DNA from: Cheiracanthium punctorium | Lineage: Eukaryota; Arthropoda; Arachnida; Araneae; Cheiracanthiidae | DNA: 64,000 nt | Reading direction: 5' to 3' | NCBI GenBank assembly: GCA_038373885.1 | Contig: JAWZYV010017493.1 | Span: 1,364,001 to 1,428,000 of the forward strand | In this document: one piece after another, positions 50,516 through 62,009 of the stretch | How the letters are laid out: every line of letters starts with the position of its first letter | How positions within the stretch are numbered: position 1 is the first letter of the stretch | Program-made: the position numbers and the translations under genes | The notes under the pieces: generated by a model | The model's input: the letters and a program-made list of their open reading frames with translations, nothing else | The model's database searches: none | What the model was told of the DNA's origin: nothing

Positions 50516-51379
50516 TTAAATTACTAGTACATTTATGTTTTAGATGGGAAAAGATTATATTCTCAATTCCTTCATTTTATGTATTTTTTAAGTATTTAGA
50601 TTCATTATGAAAATTTCTAGAATTTTTTTAAAGTATTTATGTGTAGCACAAACAAGATTTTAATTTTAAATGCACTGGTCGAACAAACCTTTCAGGGAAT
50701 AAAATGGCTGCTTTCATATTTTCTTCAAATGATTTAATAACTTTAAATTGATTCATTCATAAATATACCATACATTAAATGGTGTGTCATATCAAAATAA
50801 TTTTAAATTAAAATACCTTTCTCTGTTGTTCAATTTCATGTGACTGAAACTTAAAATTCTGACAATTTCACCAGTTTATTAAATTGCTAATACTCTTTAA
50901 ATCTTCACTTCTCTTCAAATGTTAGTTTACAAGTATCAAAATCACGTTCGTAATTTCATCAACATCAGATCCATGAACGCAATTTCATCACCTGTTTTAA
51001 TTACATTTTTAATGCTTTGTGTAACGCAAGATTCATTTCATTAAAAAACGCATTTTAATAATATATCCCGTAAGAAAATGAACGCAAAGCATCACCTTCA
51101 GTTTTCCTACTGTTTAATTACAGATGCAATAGCAACTTTGTAGTATCTAATTTAACGGTCACGGATTTTAACTGCATCGAAAACAAATCCTGATTATGTA
51201 GGTTATCATCCCGCGTTGTGACGTCATTGCCTCCTCCTTTTTGCGAGACCTTGTGTCATCAGAAAATCCATGGGAGCTGCAGCTTTTATTAATTAGATTC
51301 CGTGCTTTAATTTCAATGATAATAGAATTCATAGAGGTCGCTTATCGTCAGAAAAGGGAATGTGGCAATAATGGTACGC

Positions 51380-51420
51380 CAGTGTTTCTCAACCGCTGGG
51401 TTGTGGCCCGGTACCAGGCT
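51380..51420 (+). mobile_element. hAT-like terminal repeat, solo
   Basis: CAGTGTTTCTCAACCGCTGG is the classic style of a hAT terminus. No matching inverted end was found within the next kilobase. Confidence 0.4.
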
Positions 51421-52554
51421 TTAGTATCAATTCTTCTGGGCGGCAAAAGATTTCGTGTATTTTCCGAGTCAGTTAATTAAAGTTTGTCAGCTTCTCATAA
51501 GTAGTCTGTGATATCACTTCTATCATATTTTTTGTTAGGAAATTATGAAAAATATGAAAATTTTTCTTGTGCTTCTGAAGCGCCTACTGAGTACATTTCC
51601 TAACTAATTAAACTTACTCAGGAGTCGAGGATAGGGGTGTACCAAATCACTGAAATTCTATATCCGTGGATACGTATACGAAAACATATTATATTTTATT
51701 AGGTCGCTAGATTCAAATATGGAAAAGGATAATTTTTAATTAGATACAGAAATACACCTACAATCACGAATTTTTGGTGTCAAGAACAGCTGTTACGAAG
51801 ATTCGAAGCATTCGAACTGAAATTTATTTTGCGCATCGCACAATTAAAGAAATAATATTATGCCAAAATTTTTTGGTCGAGTTAAGCATGTGGTTAAAAA
51901 AGGATGCAAAACCAATGACTTTTATATAAGAAAAATGATTTTTTTATGCCTGCGTATTATAAATGTGAATGACTGTAGTCAGAATTAATTTTAAAAAGAA
52001 TTTTTAAAACGATAATTATTAACTGAAAGTTATTACTGAAATTAATTTTTAAAAGATAAAAAAAAATTTTTAATTTTAGTTAAAAATTTGCAAGCAAATT
52101 TAACATTTAAAAACATGTTCCTTTAATAATTTTCCTTAAACACTTTAGTCTCGGAGATTAACACATAGCCATTAATTCGGGGGAAAAACAAGTTTCGTAC
52201 AATCAGCCGAACATTTTTTTTTTCTGTTTGTAATTAAGAATCTTTTCGTGATTTTTTAATCAATATCATTAATAACATCAATATATTTTTACTACCTATT
52301 TTTACAATAGGCATTAGCTAACTGAGGCTTGTTTTCTCTCATATTTTATGTATATATATATTCTATGTATGTGCATTTGTTTTGATAACGTAACATCATG
52401 ATCATCTTGTGTACAAACAATTTATAAAAAATGTTATGAACTGTTTTTAAATTTATAGAAAACAAATCTACAAATGAAAATATTATTTCAAGCTGTAAGC
52501 AATATAAAAAAATATCTAGCTTGTAATCGACATTTTTTTTTTTCTTCACAGATT

Positions 52555-52730
52555 TTATGTGATTAGAACTTACGGCGAAGTCAGAAAAAATTTCTGGGGG
52601 AGGGGGGGGGGAGACTTCAATAAATATACAGAATTTTGTCATGACCTAAAGATTATGTTAACTATTCCGAAAATTTCAGAGGAGGGAGAGAATATATTCT
52701 CATATTCACCCCCTCCTCCTTGGCTACGTC
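52555..52730. mobile_element. Short foldback with G run and GTAGCC end
   Basis: A G-rich start (GGGGGAGGGGGGGGGG) and a C-rich end (CACCCCCTCCTCCTTGGCTACG) face each other over about 175 bp. It belongs with the 39403 element by end style. Confidence 0.4.
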
Positions 52731-53039
52731 TCTGATTAATCAATCATTTTTTCTGAAAAAATACTCAAAATATCACTTAGATGCAGCATTTTAATAAATG
52801 TAATTTTTTTAGATATAGGTTACGTAGTTCTATTTTATAAAGTCCATACATGTTTCTACTATTTGTTTAAATACTTACAAAAACGCATCAACATAAGGCA
52901 GAACAAATTGCTGAAATCTTCAATTATTTCTTGTTCAATTTCAAAAGTAGTGCTCCATGAACGAATGTAGAATGAGATGCGATGATTCTCATGAAGTCAC
53001 GAATCTTCGGTATGAAAAACAAATTTTAATTTATCTGGG

Positions 53040-53370
53040 TTATCACATTTTAGTACGGCGCCACAGTACTTCACACTTTCTGCCGCCGCACATGTCAATT
53101 AAAGTGTAAATTCTTAGGAGCAGTCGCTTAGCGATTCTCTGCAGAGATCTAGCATTATAATTAAGAGATTACGGGAGATTTCGCTTTGTATTTTTTAAAA
53201 AAAGGGACGTGGAAAAACAGCACATGGTCGGATTCCTGGCTGGAAACGTGCAGTTGGTAACCATCGTGACTTGCTCTCTGTCTGATGAATTGCCTTAAAA
53301 CGGGGCAAGAGTCACTTAATTATGCTAATTTGCAGAGCATCTGATTATCAGGCCTGGCGATTGATGATTT
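53040..53370. promoter_or_regulatory. Candidate intronic regulatory block
   Basis: Composition is more balanced than the flanks and there is no repeat. It contains overlapping ATGCTAAT (53322-53329) and ATTTGCA (53328-53334), both close to the POU octamer, near several AATTA/TAAT homeodomain-type cores. This is a motif-level suggestion only. Confidence 0.25.
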
Positions 53371-54551
53371 CTTGGAAAATTTCCGCTTTTCTCTTTTCTC
53401 CTATTTTGCTTATATAGATCATCATATTGTATAGTTCGTATGCCGGAAATGAGTTTGATATAATTTCTTTTTTTATTATTTTACGATAACTATACAATAG
53501 CATTAGGAGTTAGAAGCAAGGTAAGAATGAAAGCTGTTCCATCACTACTTTTTCGAATTGAATGATAAGTATCTATGCTGTTATTTCACATGCACGTAAA
53601 ATGTCCCATTTCTGTACATTTCACTGCATAAAAAAAAAATATTTGTAATTCATTGCCTAGGACGTAGCTTGTTCTGGGAAAAAGCGATGTTCACCGACCA
53701 AACTGATAATACGACAAACGTCAAAATGTATCGGCACTTGTATTTAATTTACGACTATACCCCTGCTCGTAATGTATCTATCATAATAGCAATTCAAATT
53801 TTCGCTTATTTTTTCTATTTTAAACTTACATATAAAAAAGATAGAGTAGCTTTAAAACTTGATTTTACAAAAGTTATAAATAGGAATCAAGCTCCGTCCA
53901 TTTCAAAACGAGCCTATGTAAGCGATGTTATATAAAAAGCGATGCTATTTAAAAGGTTCTATTCTTCTCGATAAACTATCATTTAAGTAGCTCGTCGCTG
54001 ATGAAGAACCAGATGACATCTGAAACAAGTCCAGAATGGTTCTCTTAGTCAACAAAATACGCTTACTCAATATATGCTTTGTTAGTGGTGTTGTTCGAAT
54101 TTTATTCTAGTTTATTTGTAGCTGGAAAATTAAAGGAAAAAATGAACTGTCAATACTTGTGAAAGATATCTAAGGGTAAACAAAATCATATCGGAATGTT
54201 CTCAATGTGGCAAAAGAACAGCAATGAACACACAAAAAAAAAAAATACATAACATCATAATGTCTGTCTTTTAAATCCAGCAGAGATGACTCATAATCTT
54301 CAGTATCTGGAAATAAGTGTTTATTGCCAGTTTCTCAAGGGAATAAAATCCCTAAAATCACTCGAAATTTCGTTTTTTCCGTAACAGTAAGTATACTTCC
54401 CAAATTATGTTTACAATAGTAGACGTTTAATTTTTTTAATTTGAAAAGTAAAATCTAGACATACAATCAAATAAATCTCCAAATTGAAGAAGTTATATCC
54501 AAAAGCAGTTTATGCTTATGAATAAAATAATCTTTTTTTCATTTATGAAAT

Positions 54552-54572
54552 ATTTTCTTTTCTTTTCTTTTC
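54552..54572. repeat. (TTTTC)n microsatellite
   Basis: Four units of the pentanucleotide. Confidence 0.85.
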
Positions 54573-55537
54573 TATAGTTATCTATGCGGTGTTATTTTAA
54601 AATAATTTTATGAATTTTCATGCATGTACCACAGCTCTTATCAAACTTAAAATTCAGCCTACCCAAAAAATTCCTAAGTAAGTACTTTCATTTGCTTAAA
54701 AGTAAATTTTAAAAGACATTTAAAATAACAAACTTTCAAAAAATAATTAAATTAAGTAATCCAACCACTTTCAGCGGACAGATTAATATCTCCTACGTGC
54801 TTTCGGTTACAATGTTATGCAAATAACCTTTTTTATTACAGCTTAAGAGTAAAAACATTATCACTTGAAAAAGCTGTTGGTGCTTGTATTTTAATCAGCA
54901 CTCTAAGTAGTTTAACTTAATACTTCGCAAATCTCCTACCAACCTTTGCTGTCTCAGAATACATACATATTTTACCCCTACTGTTCGCACATACAGTAGC
55001 ATATCTTATTAGAAGTTAGTGACAATAATTTCACCTTTTTTCTATAAAAGTATTCAATATTCTTTTTTAAAACAGAACTCTCCCCACCCCCACCCTCTAT
55101 CGGAATACACGCTGCTTAATAAATATATTGTTGTATTAAATACTCTACAGATTTAAAACTTTGGAGTCTTTTCACAGAAATAACTGGAATAAGGTTCACA
55201 TTTGTTTTAAGTTTTAATGTGTTTTAAGTTTCAAAATAAATAGTTTTTTAAACAAAGTAGAGGGAGCACGTACCCCTTTGTACTCCCCCGACGCTACGCT
55301 TATGAGTTTTTTTTATTTAATCTACCCATAAAGATTGTAATTCCTCTAAAGCGTCCTGTTAAATGTGATTTGAAATGGATGAGTGTAAAGAAGAAAATTA
55401 ATAGTTTTTGCATTGTAGGGAAAAACAAGATCTCTATTTTTGAAGTATCATATCCTTTACAGTATGATTTCTCCAAAACAAAGTACACCATAAATCGCAA
55501 GATAACGTTGTCCTACTCAGCTTTATATTGATATTAA

Positions 55538-55980
55538 CCTTTCAAGGCGTGCTGTCCTCGCCGTGAGGACACAAAACTCACATTTGACTTTTGTCATTCA
55601 AGAAGGATGAATTTTATTTCTATAAAAATACTTGAGGGTGACATAGTTACACAAAAATCCTTTACTTCTTAGCACATCATTTCCCATAAAAATTGTCGAT
55701 TATTTGTAAAGTTGTCAGGATTATTTTTAGCAGCACTGGCATCTGCTGAAAACTGTAAAATACGATGGAAATGCATTGATACAGAAGAGCTGGATAGACC
55801 GCCCAATGCTGAAAAAAATGGCAGCCGTTGTCATTGCTCGATTTAACTACAAGCAACATAGCGGTCGATCGAATCGTTCATCGCGTGCTACAGATCTAGA
55901 GACCGTTTTTTGACACAGACTGGCTGTGCGCGCAGAGCACACCTTTTTTCAGCATTGGGAAATAGTTGCTTTTCAAAGAG
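55538..55980 (-). mobile_element. TTAA foldback MITE, full-length, diverged (443 bp)
   Basis: TTAA at 55534-55537 and 55981-55984. The extension end is CCTTTCAAGGCGTGC, then AGCACATCATTTCCC and CAGCACTGGCATCTGCTGAA as in the copy at 27016, then the arm with GGCAGCCGTTGTC and a shortened inverse arm ending TTTTCAAAGAG. The YY1-like site is mutated to CAACATAGCGG. Confidence 0.85.
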
Positions 55981-56000
55981 TTAAAAAGAGTTAAAAGAGT

Positions 56001-56032
<32 letters not shown>

Positions 56033-56044
56033 TCCTCCTCTCTC
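55981..56044. repeat. TTAAAA(A)GAG repeats passing into (CT)n
   Basis: Two TTAA-containing GAGTTAAAA units follow the MITE directly, then a CT run of about 45 bases. The TTAA duplication may have seeded the short repeat. Confidence 0.85.
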
Positions 56045-56582
56045 TCTTGACAATCTGACTGTGATGAATTTTTCTCACTTCTGACCGTACTATTTAACAA
56101 TTAAGATAAAAAGTGGCTAAGTGATCTTTCATGAATCCTCACAGAACAATTTGATGGTAAAAACGGCCAGAAAACTTTGACCATAATCTTCAGTCATCAC
56201 ACTATATAAACAGTCTTGAGAAAATTTTCTTGGAGATTTGATGTAATGTGACTTCTAAATACACTGCATCACATTCCAAAAAATGGATGTTCTATAATTA
56301 TAATCTTAAATAATCCCTTGTATAAAGGAACTGCATTTCGTTTCTGTAAACAAAATTGCCATAAACGAATTCCGATTGTGTCGATTAAATTTTTGATAAC
56401 GTTCCCTCCTACATGTTCGTCGCTGATAGCTTCTTAAAATCCCCATGTTATCGAGCCACCAAAACTACGCTATAATCAACTTCAAACAGTAGCAAAAGAG
56501 TAGCAATTAAAACAGACCAAAAAAACACGTCCATCACTCTTTAAGAAAAAAAGAACCAAGAATAAAAAACCTTATTGAATAA

Positions 56583-56888
56583 ATGTGTTCGACCTGCACC
56601 CCGGGCAGGTGCTCGGCCTCCAGTCGACAACGTTCGATCGAACTTTCCTCGAGGCGAGGTTCTGTTCCATTTTGTCTAGCTTCCTTGGCAAAAACTAAAT
56701 CCACAGTTCAAACAATTTTGGGAATTGTCGAATTTTCCTTTCATTGTCGAACACATTTGAAGATGAAGAAAATGATTGCAAAATGCCAAAAAGGAAAAGT
56801 TGCTTTGACCATCTTCGTCTACAACTCTTTTTCCGCTGTTGTTCTTTTTTTTAAATGGCTTGTTTTACTAGAAAATGGAATAGTATAA
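56583..56888 (+). other. 101-codon ORF in a local CpG-rich patch, not recognised
   Basis: The first 100 bases (to about 56680) contain many CpG dinucleotides (TCGACC, CCCGGGCAGG, GTCGACAACG, CGATCG), sharply unlike their surroundings. The ORF starts with a Cys/Ser/Arg-rich piece and ends with a hydrophobic segment. No domain is recognised and chance is likely. Confidence 0.15.
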
Positions 56889-58823
56889 AAGCAGATTGTA
56901 ACGCTTAGAGGTTATGTCATTTGGATAACAAGCTGTTTCGGAACCTTCATCTGTATTTCAATTACCTTTGTTACTATTAACTTTGTTCTTCTGAGAATCT
57001 GTTTAGTTCAAAAGGTTAATTATTGTACTCCAAGTTAATCAAATGTAATTCGCAGGTGTAATCTTGTGTTCTAATTTGATTTCTTTTTTCTAATGAGAAG
57101 ATTTAAAGTAAAGTGCCAAACTTGTTTTTTTCTCAATAATTGTAATTTCATCTGTTCTCGTTTACACTGGTTTGAAATAAATCATCAGAAGATAGTTGTT
57201 TCCATTGCCTTATTTACTTTTAAAAAGGATGATTATTTCATTTCAAAGTATAAAAGGAGCTCATTAGGTTGCTCATTAACTAGCATCTAATTTTTATGCC
57301 ATTATTCATTTTATTTTTAAGATTATAAAATATTTCTTTACAACGAATAAAATTTAAGCATTTATCTAAACTTTCCGGTATCTCATTTTTTTCTTTTCCT
57401 TTTGCACACGGACCTCGTAAATCATGCGTTTTATAAGGACTTCATTATATGACTGTTTCTCTTTTCAATAGATCGCATATTAAAACAAGCAGCTTTGATG
57501 ACTAAACTTACATTCAGTGATTACTTAGACGAAAGATAGCGTGATTTTCAAATTAATCTTTCAGTACATTCAAACTGATCTCAAATTTGTAGAAATTTTG
57601 TAATAATTCTACACAAAATGCCATACATAGTGTGCTCATAATTAAAGTTCCCCTATTCAGAACGATATACAATTAAAAAAAACTGCTGATTAGAATGCAG
57701 CTGAATTGCACTAACCTTTCATGAGATTATGGGATAGAGGTTTTCATGGGAAAGAAATTGTTGGCTTTTTCAATAGCTTCAACTGATAAATGATATAATC
57801 AAAGAGGAATATGCAACGATAAAATTAAGTTTGTAGTAATCGAGCATACTTAAGGCACGATAGACAGGTAGAAAATCCTAATTGGATACTCTCAGCTTTC
57901 TAAAAAAATATTAAAAATAAGTATGCGACAAACTTATAATTTGTTTATTTATTTCTTTTTCTTATTTTAACATCATTTAAAAAGCATTTTACCAATCACT
58001 TTTTTACGTCCGCGTCATTTACAAAGGCTCCATACTGTGTTTTGCATCGTTGACATGAACATATAAATTTTCATGCCATTGTATCAATAACATACAATGT
58101 TTTCAGACACTCAGACACTAGCTTAGGGCATTCAGCATATTAAAACACCCAATACAAAAGAACCGTTGAGTAGATAGTTAAACTAGCAACTTTAGTTCGA
58201 ACACAGCTCTGTCACACAGACATTAATCTTCGGCGACCTTTTCTTATTCGCCAAAAAGAATAAAACTAGTTGGTAGATGTGTTGGAAAATGTTTTCACAA
58301 CAACCCTTTAGCCCATAGTGACTTATCTAAAAGTCATGCTGTAAGATCAAGCTAGATGAGAGTGTTCCTGGCAGTATTCGTAGATGGCACACATTAAACA
58401 GTCACATCATAAATAACCATACTGTCATACTTTATAAGAGACAGGTTTTGTAGGCTTGAAATTCCATGAACGGTAATCCTTGCGTATTTAACTGTTCTCC
58501 TTTTTTTTTGTAGCAGTTGAAAATATTTAATAGCTTTTGATTTATAAAATTATTTAAAATACAAGCACGTAAATTTAAAAATAATTCTAACATTTTTTTA
58601 TCTAATCCTTTCACCATCTCGTTCTATGAAACCGTTTTGTTGAAGATTGCAATAGCACATTATTGAAGAAATAAGTTGTAGTTTTAAAACTTGAAAGAAA
58701 ACATTAAGCAGGATATTACTGCACAAAATTAATGTTACTTTTAAGGGTGTTTTTTAAATATTACAATAAACTTATTTTGTGACGAAAAAATCTCCGTTTA
58801 TCCATTTGTGTTAATTATACAGG

Positions 58824-59000
58824 TTCACAACTAGGTGTGCCGCACAGCCAGGTGTGTAAAAAAAGTTCTTTAGCTCTGTGGCACATGATTTGAGATTCGA
58901 TCAACTGCCATGATGATGGTAGTTAAATCGAGCGATGGTAACGGCGATGGTTTCAGCGTTGGGCAGTAGATCCCGTTGGAATTGGTTGCGCTCTAAAGGG
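58824..59000 (+). mobile_element. TTAA foldback MITE, decayed partial copy
   Basis: It has GTGCCGCACAGCCAGG, TCTGTGGCACATGA, the arm TAGTTAAATCGAGCGATGG and ends TTGCGCTCTAAAGGG before TTAA (59001-59004). The left part is missing and internal sites are mutated. Confidence 0.75.
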
Positions 59001-60770
59001 TTAAAGAATTCCAAATGCACAATGTGAAAGGCTTCACCAGATCGTTGCTTTACTCTCGAGTTCTACATATGCCACATCACACATACTGATGTCCATCAGT
59101 GCCCTTGAGTAAATCCCCATCATTTTTTATTTCCGAGCAAAGTAGGTTCTCGGGAACAAGAAGAAACGAAACGATACATCACTGAATAATGCCATCCCTA
59201 CTCTAGCGTCCTCGAAATACCTGGAAGTTTTCCTTTGGTCATTATTTGTCTTTTTTAGCATTAATTAAAAAGACACGGGTTCTCAAAGAACGAAATATGT
59301 TGACTTTGATATATACCTGTCGTATATTTTGTTGGTGTGTTGTACCAAACTGGGTTTTATTTTATTTTAATTTTTTTCCTTTGATGACGGTCTAAAACCA
59401 TCTCATTCAAAAAAAACTAAAAAAGGAATGATTTAAAAGGGCGGCCTTCGAAAGTCTTTCGTGTCATCTGTATCCAAAGCTTCCTTTGATGGCTTCTGCA
59501 AGAAAAATCAAAAATAATTAAATGAGCAAATGTTCAGATTTGTTATTTATTGTCCCAACGGAACAAAACATGTCTATTAAGACCTTGGACAATACAATAC
59601 ATATTTATACTGTTTCAATATGAGTAACACTTTTTTCCGCTTAAAAAGGAGCTGCTGTGAAACAAATTGTGTATCTCTTTTCCATATAGAGTAAGGAACA
59701 GTCCACTTATTTTTGCATGTAATAATTCGTAATCAAATTTAGATGTCTTTAATCTTTCGGAAGATTTAGTATCACATGTATAATTTTAGAATGGCTCACA
59801 TAGTTTTCTTCACTATCTTTCATCTTTTGGCAATCTTTGATCATTTGAATCATAAACTTCTGTTAACTTTTTGGTTAGCTGGTAGCGTTTTATTTTGATA
59901 TATATATGCTTTTCATGCACTAATTTTTCGAGAAATTTATCATATCAACAGTTATTTTTACATTCCCTATTTTAAAAAAATCAAATTTAAAAAACTCCGT
60001 AAGAAGCTTTTTCGTTAGCCTATAAATTAATAAATTCACAAAAAGGATATTTTCTCACCTGAAATCTGCAGCTTTTTCTGCTTGAATTAATGCCATTTTC
60101 CAGTTTCTTCCTTCTTTACAAATGTTGTTTCATTTCAAATTTTTGAATTTAGAACTTTATTTCTATGACAATTATGAACTGTTCTGCACTTTCTAAAATC
60201 ACGAAATTCAATAAGCTAATACATATACTATTATACATATAAAAAAGACAAGAAAAATTATTTCAAAGAAATGAGTATTGATTGCACATTTTTTTCTTAT
60301 TTACTTCATTCAGCATGGGAAGAGTCGGGCATAGCCTCCTCTTTATATACCCTCACATCAGAATATTAGAGTTCAGGTATAATTCTTAAATTACAACGAA
60401 GAGTTATTTTTATTTACAAGTATTGTTATAATTCTAAACCAAATCAGATTTTCAAATAAAAACTCTCAATTTTAACAAAAGCTAGACAAAAATGTTTTCA
60501 CAAATTTTCTGGTGTTTTAAGATCTTCATATGGTGCATGAAACAATTATGAAACGAATACATTTTTCTCTTTATGTGAGCCTACAGAAGGTTTTTTTACA
60601 CAGTTTTCTCAAATCTGAATTCTATATATTTATGGTTTATCTCTATTAATAAAACAGTTTTAAAAGCAGAATTATATTTGAAAGTTACTAACTTTAAAAC
60701 TGAAAAAAAATAATAATAATGATTTAGAGTGATCAAGAAAAATGGGTACTTCTTTATTATAGCGGCTAAA

Positions 60771-61614
60771 CTCTAAAAAAAATTGTGCACCCTCTAACCG
60801 CACAATCAATGTGCGATCCGTGACTATTTGCACTTACTATTTGCACGATCATTGCACAATAGTTTGACGAACATTGACGTCATGGCTAAAGTCTCGTCGC
60901 CAGAGATGCACTGAATTCCTGGTTTTAAAAAAATAATTATGAATAGATGGATATATCTTAAATTAAAAATAAGTTTTTTTTAATATTGCATTAATTTAGT
61001 TAAGTATTTCTACTTATTGTATTTCTACTATTAGTATAGTATAGATTCAACTTAATATTTTTTAGCAGTGTAAGTTGTAGTAAGGCAAATGCTTAATTTC
61101 TTCCAAGACTGCATGTTTCAAAAGAAAAACTCGCATTGGTGTTAAATGGGGGTTCTATTTCCAGCTAAGACCTGTGAGTGTTTTTCTTTTGGAGCATGCT
61201 ATCTTATAAGTATTTTCTTCAAGGCAGCTTACATTTCCAAAAAAAAAAAAAATCATTGAATCTATTCCTCTGGTGATACCAAAATTAATCTATAATTCCC
61301 ATTGAAAAACACAGAAATTATGTGTAGCATTGCCACACTTTCATTGTGTAGGTTAAATGCATATTCAATAGCGTATTCTGGATGCACAATTGTGAGTAGC
61401 CTTACCCTATAATCATTGTGTAGGTTAAGTGCACATTCAATTGTGCATGCCGAATACACAACTGAGTACACTGTTATGAGTAGCCTTACCACTCATTAAT
61501 TATGAGGATTAAGTGCACAATTTAAGTGCATCCTGAATGCACAAACTGAGTGCACTTACAGTGTGCTTCCCCAGTACACACATCTATACACTGTAAGTGT
61601 ACAATCTTTTTAGT
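60771..61614. mobile_element. CACTA-like element with GTGCA subterminal repeats
   Basis: The left end CTCTAAAAAAAATTGTGCAC and the inverted right end (CACTAAAAAGATTGTACAC on the minus strand) pair with a few mismatches. TGCAC/GTGCA motifs recur throughout, and two to three units of TGTGTAGGTTAAGTGCACAT lie at about 61350-61520. Ends and subterminal repeats fit EnSpm/CACTA; no 3-bp duplication is evident. It ends 366 bp before the microexon. Confidence 0.5.
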
Positions 61615-61980
61615 GAGTACTGAGCATGCTTGACGACTCCAAGATTCCAACTATGATTTCGCAAAGCTCGTAACGCGTGAATATGGAAATAAATAATGAC
61701 AATAACACTCACATATTCCCTAATTCTATAAATAAAGTTTCCTAATAAACATCTATCTGCAAACGTTTTGGTGAGATTTCGCCTCTACAGTCTTGCCGAT
61801 ATATGTCGGTTGCCCGAAGAATCCGTAATCTAACATTTGAACTAATGTTTTGAAACTTTTTTGCAGTGTAAAATTCGTATTATCTCTAACTTATTAACGT
61901 TTTCACTTTAACTTATCACTATATTTTTAGCTGTTTTTCATTTGTCTTGTATTTTAAAATATTTTTTTTTTCTTTTGCAG

Positions 61981-62009
61981 GAAGTCTGTGTAATTCTGTT
62001 GTCCAATCT
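61981..62009 (+). CDS. Second coding exon, a 29-base microexon finishing the signal peptide
   Basis: A long T-rich tract ending TCTTTTGCAG (to 61980) is the best acceptor I noticed in the 3' part of the window. A GTAAGT donor follows at 62010. Entering in phase 1 with the last G of the exon ending at 10797, the 29 bases encode GSLCNSVVQS with no stop and leave in phase 0. Appended to the hydrophobic core of the first exon, this gives the polar, small-residue C-region expected before a signal-peptidase site; cleavage near the end of this exon is likely, but the exact site is inferred. A microexon preceded by a very large intron is unusual but known in animal genes. Downstream acceptor-like sites checked by eye (for example before 63891) hit a stop at once in phase 0, so the next exon is probably beyond 64000. 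Confidence 0.6.

Larger units (their letters stand above)
10798..61980 (+). other. Giant intron (about 51.2 kb) between the two coding exons
   Basis: The intron is bounded by a GTAAG donor and a T-rich TTTTGCAG acceptor and is phase 1. It holds the hAT-independent bulk of the window's repeats: ten of twelve TTAA foldback MITEs and many SINEs. Stretches with no feature beyond short AT-rich repeats, homopolymers and weak chance ORFs are about 11400-16820, 21230-23405, 29000-29939, 31706-33730, 38011-39400, 39571-41813, 42011-43592, 44488-46110, 47000-49995, 50516-52554, 52731-55533, 56045-58823 and 59001-60770. Further cassette exons inside cannot be excluded by eye. Confidence 0.55.
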
